A DNA stretch of 36,610 nucleotides from a virus, in the IMG/VR virus record IMGVR_UViG_3300028372_000023, positions 1 to 36,610 of that record; one strand, given 5' to 3'. Shown piece after piece: positions 20,424-27,903 of the stretch (positions are counted from its first letter, which is position 1; every line of letters starts with the position of its first letter). The translations under genes and the position numbers were made by a program. The notes beneath the pieces are model-generated. The model worked only from the letters and a program-made list of their open reading frames with translations. It made no database searches and had not been told where the DNA came from.

Positions 20424-21581
20424 ATGGAAATAATACACGCACAGTTTAGAGACAGAATGACGTATGACGGCAAATCAAAAACCGCCATATCCGTGCGTGA
20501 TGGATTCCTTGAGTATGCAGGGCATGAGATTGGCAAAGAGCCAAGTGATAAAATTTTTAAAGTGTACCGTTCACCCGCCACAATTGCGAATGTTGCGGGC
20601 ATGATGAAAGGTATTCCATTGACGGATGACCATGTTGACCTTGATGAGCCAGTGACGGAGTCGCGTGGTAAAGTCACAAATGCCACAATGGTTGATTTTA
20701 ATGATGAATCAACGCACAGTAAGTTGGCAATCAAAAATTCCATTGACGTAGACGATGAGGCAGGTAAGATTTTACAATCAGGCAAGCGTGAGTTATCATT
20801 GGGATATACGGGCGTTTTGTTTGAGTATGACGGGGATGAGTACGATTTTGAACAAAAAGACATATCACCTCACCATTTGGCGATTGTTGACCAAGGGCGT
20901 TGTGGCTCAATGTGTAGCTTTATAGACAGAAAAACAAAGGAAACTGAAATGAAAAATAAATATCATAAATTATTCTTGGATGCTCAAGGCACACCAAACA
21001 TGCAAGAGATTGTTGACATGACAATTGCCTTGCCAGATGCAATCAAGGCAATGCCGATTGATGAGTTGAAAAAACTTGCGCCAAAATTACAGGCTATTAT
21101 TGCCAACGCAGGTATTGGCGAGCCAAAGGTTGAGGAAGTTGAAACCGAAACAGCCGATATGGACGGTGATGAAACTGAAATTTCAGATGAGGATGAAGTT
21201 GTAAAAACTGAAACCACAGATGAGGGTGATGAGGTCGAAACCAAGGATGAGGATGAAACAGCCAAAGATAAAACAGCGTATAAAGATACAGCGCAGTTTA
21301 AAGATGCGGTTGCCAAGGCGGTTGACGCTCAATTGAAAGAGCACACGGATGTCATTGTGAAAGCCCGTGATTTTGTTGATGAAAAATATGATTTCAAAGG
21401 CAAGGGCACAAAGCAAATCATGCGTGATGCGCTTGCGGTTGAACACGGCACTCAAAGTTTTGCGGATGCAGAGTTGCCAGTTGCTTTCAAGTTGTTGAAA
21501 CAATCCACAGGCAAATATGCCAATTTTGCGGATGGTGACAATAAAACAAAACTGGATACCTTGAAGGGCAAGGAACTTTAA
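20424..21581 (+). CDS. DUF2213 prohead protease with C-terminal scaffold
   Basis: 385 residues. Residues ~1-170 match the DUF2213 protease family: GFLEYAGHEIG, IKGIPLTDDHVDLDEP-like block with the candidate catalytic His (DDHVD), KRELSLGYTGVL and SPHHLAIVDQGRCG. Then an acidic coiled region (about 235-285) and a C-terminal helical domain, as expected of a scaffold. It processes the capsid and is probably self-degraded. The start has no Shine-Dalgarno; a TACAAT -10 six bases upstream hints at a leaderless message, or the start is the ATG at 20457. An internal start at 20949 has an excellent Shine-Dalgarno. Confidence 0.85.
   Translation: MEIIHAQFRDRMTYDGKSKTAISVRDGFLEYAGHEIGKEPSDKIFKVYRSPATIANVAGMMKGIPLTDDHVDLDEPVTESRGKVTNATMVDFNDESTHSKLAIKNSIDVDDEAGKILQSGKRELSLGYTGVLFEYDGDEYDFEQKDISPHHLAIVDQGRCGSMCSFIDRKTKETEMKNKYHKLFLDAQGTPNMQEIVDMTIALPDAIKAMPIDELKKLAPKLQAIIANAGIGEPKVEEVETETADMDGDETEISDEDEVVKTETTDEGDEVETKDEDETAKDKTAYKDTAQFKDAVAKAVDAQLKEHTDVIVKARDFVDEKYDFKGKGTKQIMRDALAVEHGTQSFADAELPVAFKLLKQSTGKYANFADGDNKTKLDTLKGKEL
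20949..21581 (+). CDS. Nested scaffold protein (internal in-frame start)
   Basis: 210 residues in the same frame as the DUF2213 gene, from Met176. AAAGGAAA (20936-20943) lies eight bases before the ATG, a better ribosome site than that of the full-length gene. The product lacks the protease domain and keeps the acidic and C-terminal helical regions. This is the arrangement of lambda C and Nu3, where scaffold is made in excess from inside the protease gene. Inferred from the site; not shown. Confidence 0.6.
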   Translation: MKNKYHKLFLDAQGTPNMQEIVDMTIALPDAIKAMPIDELKKLAPKLQAIIANAGIGEPKVEEVETETADMDGDETEISDEDEVVKTETTDEGDEVETKDEDETAKDKTAYKDTAQFKDAVAKAVDAQLKEHTDVIVKARDFVDEKYDFKGKGTKQIMRDALAVEHGTQSFADAELPVAFKLLKQSTGKYANFADGDNKTKLDTLKGKEL

Positions 21582-21605
21582 TTAACAGAAAAAAGGAATA
21601 ATAAA

Positions 21606-22070
21606 ATGGCATTTGGTACAGGTTATTTGAAAGACTTTAATGAGGTCGGTGCGGGTGAAGAATACGGGGTAAATAACCGTGTATTGGGACACCGTACATA
21701 TGAGGACAAGTTGGTTGTTGGACGCTTTGCAAAGGTTGCAAGTGGCAGTTTAGACAATCTTGATGGCACAGCGTCACCAGTGATTGCAGGGGTTGTGTTA
21801 CGTTCACCAACCACAGCAGTTGAGGCAGATGGCACAATTGATGCCTCACTTACAACGGGTTCAGTGTCTTACATGCAAAATGGTTTGGTCACGGTAGCGG
21901 TCAAAACAGGTCAAACACCATCATACAAGGGCGCAGTGTTCGCATGTAATGCGGGCGATGCCAACGATGGTATGGGTGCAACGGGCGCAGAGGCAGGTGA
22001 TAATGTTGCAACTGGAGCGATTTTCATTGAGGAAATTCAAACAGGTGTTTGGTTGATTGAACAAAAATAA
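21606..22070 (+). CDS. Head decoration / structural cement protein
   Basis: 154-residue, Gly-, Ala- and Thr-rich beta protein (MAFGTGYLKDFNEVGAGEEY... ASPVIAGVVLRSP ... GLVTVAVKTGQTPSYKG). The pattern of a repeated beta sandwich ending in GAIFIEEIQTGVWLIEQ fits the cement or DUF2190-like proteins found between protease and major capsid genes in Bcep781-type phages. It should stabilise capsid hexamers from outside. Good Shine-Dalgarno (AAAGGA). Confidence 0.7.
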   Translation: MAFGTGYLKDFNEVGAGEEYGVNNRVLGHRTYEDKLVVGRFAKVASGSLDNLDGTASPVIAGVVLRSPTTAVEADGTIDASLTTGSVSYMQNGLVTVAVKTGQTPSYKGAVFACNAGDANDGMGATGAEAGDNVATGAIFIEEIQTGVWLIEQK

Positions 22071-22109
22071 TCAAGAGATTGATTAAAACTTAAAAAGGAA
22101 AATAAAAAA

Positions 22110-23078
22110 ATGAAAATTGGACAGATTTACAATTTAGATGCCTTTCAAGATTTTCTTGGTAGTGCATCAAAAGCGGGCTTTAAAGACAGTTATGCGGGCG
22201 TTGTGCTTGCACGCAACCTTACAGCCGTTGACCCTAAAATTTTTGAGAAAAAGTACCCTGAACTTACATTTATAAATTCAGGCATCACGGCTGATAATTC
22301 AGGCGGTTATGTTGCGCGTATTCAATCGTTGCGCTTGATTGACCAAGGTGAGTTTTCAGTCAATGGTGACAAAGATGGAAACAAAGGCAAAATCTCATTG
22401 AACGCAGAGGACAATTTCCTCGCGGTCAAAAGCCTTGAGGGTCAATCAGAGTGGACAGAAAGCGATGTGAAAACGGCTGAATTGCAAAATATCAACCTAC
22501 CATCACGTTTTGTTGAAACACACAACAAGGTGTATTTACGTACAATTGATAAAGTTGGCTTGGTTGGCTATTCAGACACAAAAGGTTTGTTGAACACAAC
22601 TGATTTCACAGCAACAAGTGCGGGCGGTGTGGTTTCCACATTAACAGCAATTGAGATGTATGAGGGAGTTTCGGAACTTATAGAGGCGCAAAACAACGCC
22701 GTAAACAACACAGCTGAATACAAAGCAAACCGTGTGTTGATGCCGACTCGTGTTTATAACAAGTTGAATGTCACAATGTTGAATACGGCAAATGGTTCAA
22801 GCACAGTGTTGAAAGCATTGCGTGATAATTTCCCTGAAATCACATTCACATCAACATTCCGTGCGGATACAGCCGCAAACGGTGGTGATTTGTCCGCATC
22901 GGCAACGGTTGCATACAATAACTCAAGTGATGCCATGGTGATGCGTATTCCAGTGCCGTTGCAAATCGGTAAGATTGTGCAAATCTCATCATTCCGTCAC
23001 CATGTTGAAAGCATGGCACGTGTTGGTGGTTTGGATATTCTTGAGAAAACAGCAGGGCGTATTTTGACAGGATTGTAA
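22110..23078 (+). CDS. Major capsid protein (DUF2184 family)
   Basis: 322 residues, HK97-like fold of the DUF2184 type: N-terminal helix (FQDFLGSASKAGFKDSYAGV), IQSLRLIDQGEFSV, AVKSLEGQSEWTESDVKTAELQNINLPSRFVETHNKVYLRTIDKVGLVGYS, ANRVLMPTRVYNKLN and, near the end, MRIPVPLQIGKIVQISSFRHHVESMARVGGLDILEKTAG. The last block is diagnostic for the family. It has a strong AAAAAGGAAA ribosome site and is followed by a strong terminator, as expected for the most abundant virion protein. Confidence 0.9.
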   Translation: MKIGQIYNLDAFQDFLGSASKAGFKDSYAGVVLARNLTAVDPKIFEKKYPELTFINSGITADNSGGYVARIQSLRLIDQGEFSVNGDKDGNKGKISLNAEDNFLAVKSLEGQSEWTESDVKTAELQNINLPSRFVETHNKVYLRTIDKVGLVGYSDTKGLLNTTDFTATSAGGVVSTLTAIEMYEGVSELIEAQNNAVNNTAEYKANRVLMPTRVYNKLNVTMLNTANGSSTVLKALRDNFPEITFTSTFRADTAANGGDLSASATVAYNNSSDAMVMRIPVPLQIGKIVQISSFRHHVESMARVGGLDILEKTAGRILTGL

Positions 23079-23101
23079 GATACAATAAATATTGGTATGA
23101 T

Positions 23102-23138
23102 AAAGGCGTGAGCGGATAAAACCCTCATGCCTTTTTTT
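23102..23138 (+). terminator. Strong terminator after the major capsid gene
   Basis: AAAGGC plus GTGAG (23102-23112) pairs with CTCAT plus GCCTTT, an 11-bp stem with one wobble, loop CGGATAAAACC, then a run of T residues (23131-23137). It lies 24 bases after the capsid stop and probably sets the high capsid to downstream ratio. Confidence 0.85.
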
Positions 23139-23163
23139 AACAAAAACGGATAAGGATAAAACC

Positions 23164-23658
23164 ATGACAAGCGAAAAAACAGACAACATTGATTTTGCAA
23201 GTGATACCGCGGGTGAGTATTGGGCACAGGTAAAAGCAGATAATGGCGATGCCGTGACAATCACAGACGTAAAAGGCACGGGCGCAAATGGCGCAATCAA
23301 GAAAGGTGATATTGATGCCTATCTTGAGGGTTTAACAGGTGATGACAATGCGGATGCCGTGGATGGGCCACAGGATGATGCACAAGCCGATACAGACACA
23401 AATGCGGACAATGAGCCACAGGATGATGATAAAGCACCTGAAACGGCAGAAAATGACGTTGCACAGAAACCAACAGCAAAGGATTTCAAAGAGATTAAGC
23501 CAATTAAGGGTAAGTCACTCATCAACAAAACTGGAAACCCATTTGAAATTGATGGTGTTCTTATTGAGCCAAATGGTGAAATTGAATTGAGCGGTGAACT
23601 TGCAAAATCAAAGCGTGTTGCACGTGCTATTGAAACAGGCGTGTTGAGCGTAAAATAA
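23164..23658 (+). CDS. Head-associated protein with E3-binding-like N-terminus
   Basis: 164 residues in three parts. Residues ~15-56 (WAQVKADNGDAV...VKGTGANGAIKKGDIDAYLE) resemble the peripheral-subunit-binding (E3-binding) fold, whose hallmark is GTGxxGxITKxDVxxYL. Residues ~60-105 are a very acidic linker. The C-terminus (GKSLINKTGNPFEIDGVLIEPNGEIELSGE) is a small beta domain. It lies between the capsid and the connector genes, so a head-vertex or head-completion role is likely; the binding-domain match is my inference. Confidence 0.6.
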   Translation: MTSEKTDNIDFASDTAGEYWAQVKADNGDAVTITDVKGTGANGAIKKGDIDAYLEGLTGDDNADAVDGPQDDAQADTDTNADNEPQDDDKAPETAENDVAQKPTAKDFKEIKPIKGKSLINKTGNPFEIDGVLIEPNGEIELSGELAKSKRVARAIETGVLSVK

Positions 23659-23698
23659 TTAAACAGTAAATAAATTATATAATAGGGGTACAAAAGCA

Positions 23699-24052
23699 AT
23701 GGCACGGATTGATGATTTTAAAACAAGGTTTCCAACCTTTAACACATCCGTTGTTGATTCGCTTTTCCCTATTATAGAGCCATTGGGTGATTTGTATTAT
23801 GGCGGTGACTATGAAAACAACCGCACGGATAAAGAGGCATTTTTGCAGTTGTACGCACACCTTTTGACGATTGAGACACGCGGTAATAGTGGTTCAGTAC
23901 GCAATCAGGCATCAAAGAGCGTTGGCAGTTTGTCGGTGTCATATGAGGCATCACAGACAGAAACAGGGCGCATGGGATGGTTTAACACCACAAGGTACGG
24001 GCAACAATTCGTATTCCTTACATCGGCAAATCAAGGGGCGGTATTTGTATGA
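23699..24052 (+). CDS. Head-tail connector (DUF4054 family)
   Basis: 117 residues matching DUF4054: DFKTRFPTFNTSVVDSLFPIIEP, then an aromatic-rich helix with AFLQLYAHLLTIETRG, then KSVGSLSVSYEAS and the C-terminal WFNTTRYGQQFVFLT. This is an adaptor of the gp6 kind that extends the portal for neck attachment. It is preceded by an AT-rich stretch with TATAAT at 23678-23683, a possible but unproven extra promoter. Its stop overlaps the next start (ATGA). Confidence 0.85.
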   Translation: MARIDDFKTRFPTFNTSVVDSLFPIIEPLGDLYYGGDYENNRTDKEAFLQLYAHLLTIETRGNSGSVRNQASKSVGSLSVSYEASQTETGRMGWFNTTRYGQQFVFLTSANQGAVFV

Positions 24053-24522
24053 CAACACGCAATCCAGAGGACTCATTGAAACGCATGAAAGCCCTTGAGG
24101 ATTCCATGAATAAAGCAAAGAAAAAAGCAGTTTTTGTGGGTTTACCATCGGAAAAAGTGGGTGGTGAAATTTATGGTGATGGTCAAACAATTATGACGAT
24201 TGGCGCAATCCATGAATACGGTGCGGGCAACAACCCAAAGCGTAGTTTTTTACGGACTCCATTTATCATGCACAAAAAGAAAATAAATGAATTTATTGCC
24301 AAGCAATTTGAGCGCACAATTGACGGTGTAAAGGTTGATGATGCCCTTGGCATGGTTGGGGCATATTGTCGCAACATATCCGTCAAGGCGTTTACAACAA
24401 AGGGATACGGCAAGTGGAAAGCACTTGAGCCTGAAACAGTAAAACGCAAAGGCTCATCAAAGCCGTTGATTGATACAGGGACGTTGCGCAATGCAATATC
24501 ATGGGTGATTCGCAATGATTGA
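24049..24522 (+). CDS. Neck / tail-completion protein (HK97 gp10- or Mu gpG-like)
   Basis: 157 residues with the sequence marks of this class: KKKAVFVGLPSEK, TIGAIHEYGAG, PKRSFLRTPF near the middle, and PLIDTGTLRNAISW at the C-terminus. These proteins form the ring between connector and tail terminator. It overlaps its neighbours on both sides by 4 to 8 bases. Confident as to class, less as to exact position in the neck. Confidence 0.8.
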   Translation: MTTRNPEDSLKRMKALEDSMNKAKKKAVFVGLPSEKVGGEIYGDGQTIMTIGAIHEYGAGNNPKRSFLRTPFIMHKKKINEFIAKQFERTIDGVKVDDALGMVGAYCRNISVKAFTTKGYGKWKALEPETVKRKGSSKPLIDTGTLRNAISWVIRND

Positions 24523-24853
24523 TGACATGGACATGAGTGAGGTTTTAACCGGTTTTTTACAGCCAGTGACGTTGAAAACGGTCACGGTCACATCCGTTGA
24601 CTTTGTGGACACAACAACCGTCACGACTCAATCAATACAGGCGGTGGTGCAACCCGCAGATAAAGACAAACTGAACGCAGACAATATTGATTGGTCACTG
24701 GAATACCAGACCATCCACAGCAAGTCACAATTGCTTGAGGGTCAGTATGCTGAATATGCGGGCAAGGATTTCAAAATCATATCCGTGATGCCTTATGGTG
24801 ATTATGGTTATTTTGAGGCGGTTGGTGAGGAAACGAAAAGAGATTTATTATGA
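24515..24853 (+). CDS. Head-tail joining protein
   Basis: 112-residue small beta protein (VTLKTVTVTSVDFVDTTTVTTQ...AVVQPADKDKLNADNIDWSLEYQTIHSK...YGDYGYFEAVGEE). The position between the gp10-like neck protein and the tail terminator, and the compact beta pattern, fit a head-closure or stopper protein. I do not recognise a named family with certainty. It is coupled to both neighbours by short overlaps. Confidence 0.65.
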   Translation: MIDDMDMSEVLTGFLQPVTLKTVTVTSVDFVDTTTVTTQSIQAVVQPADKDKLNADNIDWSLEYQTIHSKSQLLEGQYAEYAGKDFKIISVMPYGDYGYFEAVGEETKRDLL

Positions 24854-25332
24854 ATACGCTTGAGAAAAGTTTAAAGATGTTCGTGCGTGATGTTTTGGAA
24901 TTGCCAGAGGCTCAAATCAAAAGCGGGCGTGATAATGCCGTGCAATCGAATTTTGAAACGGATTACATCGTTGTTGATGACCTTGCACCAAGTGAGCGCA
25001 TAGCGGGTTCACTTGACTTTGATGGTGTGACAGAGGTGCAAACCATATCGAATGTTTACATGACAACTTTCACCATAGATTTTTATGGCGCAAACGCATA
25101 TGATTATTGCAATAGGTTTGTGTTATTGGCACGCAGTCAAAAAGCATATGCATTAAAAAAGGTTTTAGGCATCGGGATTTATCAGGTATCATCAATTCAG
25201 GATTTAAAAAAATTGACCGGTCAACAATACGGGAATCGCTATCAAGTGACAATCAAGGTTGAGGATTGCAGAGCGGTTGATGTTGATACATTGAGAATTG
25301 ATGAGGCGAAAATTGAAACAACCACAAGTTAA
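24850..25332 (+). CDS. Tail terminator-like neck protein (gp12 / LIC_12616 type)
   Basis: 160 residues. Features of the family: an N-terminal helix (LEKSLKMFVRDVLELPEAQI), YIVVDDLAPSERI, then MTTFTIDFYGANAYDYCNRFVLLARSQKA with a tail-terminator-like beta-alpha-beta fold, and YQVSSIQDLKKLTG. It probably caps the tail tube and joins it to the neck. It lies just before the sheath gene, the usual place in this group of myophages. Confidence 0.75.
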   Translation: MNTLEKSLKMFVRDVLELPEAQIKSGRDNAVQSNFETDYIVVDDLAPSERIAGSLDFDGVTEVQTISNVYMTTFTIDFYGANAYDYCNRFVLLARSQKAYALKKVLGIGIYQVSSIQDLKKLTGQQYGNRYQVTIKVEDCRAVDVDTLRIDEAKIETTTS

Positions 25333-25344
25333 AAGGACAATAAA

Positions 25345-26844
25345 ATGACAGCAAGTTTAAATAATGTAGTTACCGCAACACTTTTGCCAGAGGGCGTGAG
25401 CCTTGCACGGGACAATATGAATGTTGTTGCCGTTATGACATCACAATTGGGTAAGTTGAGCACAGCCAACCGATATGAGGCTTACTCACAAATTGAGAGC
25501 GTTGCCACGGACTTTGGTACATCATCGGACGTTTACCAACACGCAACGGCTTTCTTTGGCACAACGCCAAATGCGGTCAATGCAGGTGGTTTGTTTATCG
25601 TTGGGTATTGGCGTGGTGCAGATGAGGACACGGACGCAACCACGGGTGTCTTAAAGGGTGCACAGGTCAATGAGGTTGATTTGGTTGGTGAATTACAAAA
25701 GATTTCAGATGGCTCATTTGACATCACGGTTGATGGTGGAACGGCACAAAATATCACGGGGCTTGATTTCCGCACAGTGATTGAGGCAAGTGATATTGTG
25801 ACATTGCTTAATGCTGAAATTACAGGCGCAACGGTTTCATATTCAAATCTTGCATTTGTTGTCACATCGGACACAACGGGTGCATCAAGTGAGGTTTCAT
25901 TTGCCAGTGTGGGTGCATCGGGCACGTATGTTGGTGAATTGTTAAACCTTGCAAGCGGTACGGGCGCAGTGTCAACGGACGGGGTGGCATCGGGCACACT
26001 GGATGACGAGACAAAGGTTGATGCGGTCACAGCACTTAAATCATTGGTGAATTTCAAAGGCTTTGTTTTTGTTGATAAACCATTAAATGCAGAGGCAAAA
26101 TTGTTGGCTCAATGGTGTCAGGCAAACGGCGTGCTATCATATGACGTGTTTAATCAATCAACCAACCTTGAGATTGCCACGACAAACCCCGTTTGGGACA
26201 TCAAGTTGAGTGGGCTTTCAAATTATCGTTGCCTATTCTCAAAGGCGGGCAATAGACGTTTGGCAACCGCATACATGGCACGGGCACACACGGTCAACTT
26301 TAATGCTGAAAACAGCGCATTGACAATGAATTTAAAAGAATTGCCAGTGTCCGCAGAGGATTACACACAAACAGAGATTACAAAGGCAAAAAATGTTGGT
26401 TTAGATATTTACACCACATTCAAACGTGTGCCTAAAATCTTAGTGTCGGGCGCAAATGACTTTGTTGATAATCGGTACAACCTGATTGCTTATATTGATG
26501 CCGTGCAAACGGACACATTCAATTTGTTGGGCACAACCGCAACGAAAATACCGCAGACACGCAGAGGCGTAAATCAGATTGTTGACAGCCTTGAAAAGAC
26601 AACACGTGGATTTGTACGTGCCGGTGTCTTTGGTGCGGGTGAATGGTCATCACCTGATACGTTTGGTGATTTGGATACATTCAAGCGCAATATCCGTGAG
26701 TTTGGGTATTATGTTCTTGCGGGGTCATTGGCAGACCAACCACAATCCGAACGGGCGCAAAGACGCTCACCCGCCATGCAAGTTGCCGTGAAAAATGCGG
26801 GCGCAATTCATAAGGTTGATGTCATCATCAATTTCAATCTGTAA
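25345..26844 (+). CDS. Contractile tail sheath protein (DUF3383 family)
   Basis: 499 residues of the DUF3383 sheath-like family. Landmarks: N-terminal LPEGVSLARDNMNVVAVMTSQ, DFGTSSDVYQHATAFFG, a variable middle domain (residues ~90-215), LAQWCQANGVLSYDVFNQST, then ARAHTVNFNAENSALTMNLK and FVRAGVFGAGEWSSPDTFGD near the C-terminus. It polymerises round the tube and contracts on infection, so the phage is a myovirus. Good Shine-Dalgarno (AAAAGGA). Confidence 0.9.
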   Translation: MTASLNNVVTATLLPEGVSLARDNMNVVAVMTSQLGKLSTANRYEAYSQIESVATDFGTSSDVYQHATAFFGTTPNAVNAGGLFIVGYWRGADEDTDATTGVLKGAQVNEVDLVGELQKISDGSFDITVDGGTAQNITGLDFRTVIEASDIVTLLNAEITGATVSYSNLAFVVTSDTTGASSEVSFASVGASGTYVGELLNLASGTGAVSTDGVASGTLDDETKVDAVTALKSLVNFKGFVFVDKPLNAEAKLLAQWCQANGVLSYDVFNQSTNLEIATTNPVWDIKLSGLSNYRCLFSKAGNRRLATAYMARAHTVNFNAENSALTMNLKELPVSAEDYTQTEITKAKNVGLDIYTTFKRVPKILVSGANDFVDNRYNLIAYIDAVQTDTFNLLGTTATKIPQTRRGVNQIVDSLEKTTRGFVRAGVFGAGEWSSPDTFGDLDTFKRNIREFGYYVLAGSLADQPQSERAQRRSPAMQVAVKNAGAIHKVDVIINFNL

Positions 26845-26870
26845 ATACATAATAGAAAAGGAATAATAAA

Positions 26871-27299
26871 ATGGCAGTAATTACAAAAGATGCGGATAGT
26901 GTCACGCTTGTTTTAAATGGTCACGCTTTCACATCGTTTGGCGTTGGGGACATCATTACAATTACTCCCGTAAACCCTCAAACAAGCCAAGTCAATTCAA
27001 GTGACGGTGGTGTGTCAATCAATACACGTTCAGATGCGAATGTGTATGACCTTAAAATGACAATTCAAAAGTTTTCAGATGACGATGTGTTTTTGAATAG
27101 CATTATCAATTCAGGCACAACCATTCTCACAGGTTCAATGAAAGAAGATTTCAACAGTGACGGTACGGATGGACAGGAAAGTTGGACGCTTGAGGGCGGT
27201 TCAATCACAACCAAACCATCGGACACCAAAAACGACACGGACGGAAACGCCACACTGGAATACACAGTGAAATTCAGAAATGCAAAACGGGCACTATAA
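26871..27299 (+). CDS. Tail tube protein (DUF3277 family)
   Basis: 142-residue protein of the DUF3277 type: VTLVLNGHAFTSFGVGDIIT, DGGVSINTRSDANVYDLKMT, then TGSMKEDFNSDGTDGQESWTLEGGSI and a C-terminal beta strand LEYTVKF. These beta-barrel subunits form the inner tube through which DNA passes. It follows the sheath gene, as in nearly all myophages. Confidence 0.9.
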   Translation: MAVITKDADSVTLVLNGHAFTSFGVGDIITITPVNPQTSQVNSSDGGVSINTRSDANVYDLKMTIQKFSDDDVFLNSIINSGTTILTGSMKEDFNSDGTDGQESWTLEGGSITTKPSDTKNDTDGNATLEYTVKFRNAKRAL

Positions 27300-27315
27300 A
27301 AAGGATTGAACGGAT

Positions 27316-27678
27316 ATGGTTGATTTGAAAGAGTTGAAGGAATCACAGGCGCAAGCCCGTGAGCAAATAAAACAGTGTTTTGATGACAATGAGGCAACAT
27401 TGCCAAGTGGCAACACATATACATTCACAAAGCTGAATCACAAAAGACGGTTGAAAGTGTTCACCCGTTTTCAGTTGCTTGAAAAGCATGAGTTGATGTT
27501 TTTTGACTCGCCTGATTTTGAGGTTGTTGAGAAGATTGTTGAGGAGTCCGTTTTGTTTGATGGTATGCAATTGTCAAAACTTGATGGTCATTGGGACAGA
27601 CACCCACAAGACTTTTTCATGTTTTACAAAACAGCCATGGGGGTGATTTCATACCCTTTTTTGTCAGGCGCGAATTAA
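27316..27678 (+). CDS. Tail assembly chaperone, N-terminal (unshifted) product
   Basis: 120 residues, small and acidic (LKELKESQAQAREQIKQCF...LPSGNTYTFTKLNHKRRLKVF). It lies between tube and tape measure, the place of the lambda G/GT and P2 E/E' chaperones that coat the tape measure during tail assembly. Near its end, T-TTT-TTG (27657-27663) fits the -1 slippery heptamer in the right frame; slipping would add the downstream frame ending at 27902 and make a product of about 195 residues. Confidence 0.8.
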   Translation: MVDLKELKESQAQAREQIKQCFDDNEATLPSGNTYTFTKLNHKRRLKVFTRFQLLEKHELMFFDSPDFEVVEKIVEESVLFDGMQLSKLDGHWDRHPQDFFMFYKTAMGVISYPFLSGAN

Positions 27679-27902
27679 AACTCACATTTAATATCCGTGA
27701 GAATGACGAAGATTATATTCGCCAAAGCAATGTTTCAGATATTGACATGACAATATTCTGTTTATCAAAAAAGGGGTATGGTACTATTGATTATATTGAA
27801 CAATGGGACACGCCACGTTTCCTTGATGTTCTTGAGTACGAACGTATCATTATGAATATTGAAAAACACAGGTACGATTCAGAGAGAGCAAAGGTAGGAT
27901 AA
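27316..27902 (+). CDS. Tail assembly chaperone, -1 frameshift product
   Basis: Predicted fusion. After reading to the heptamer at 27657-27663 the ribosome slips back one base and reads VRRELKLTFNIREND... to the TAA at 27900-27902, two bases before the tape measure start. The second frame alone has an ATG at 27591, but no ribosome site there and no independent reason to start. The extension has YGTIDYIEQWDTPRFLDVLEYE, helical as in other GT-type extensions. Not shown experimentally. Confidence 0.7.
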
Positions 27903-27903
27903 A

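Noticed and set aside
23655-23683. Promoter before the DUF4054 gene (TATAAT at 23678)
   Set aside because: The -10 is good but the -35 region (ATAATT) is poor in an AT-rich gap; kept only as a possibility in the gene entry.
27591-27678. Independent start of the second chaperone frame at 27591
   Set aside because: No ribosome site precedes this ATG and the overlap with the first frame contains a slippery heptamer; fusion is the better explanation.
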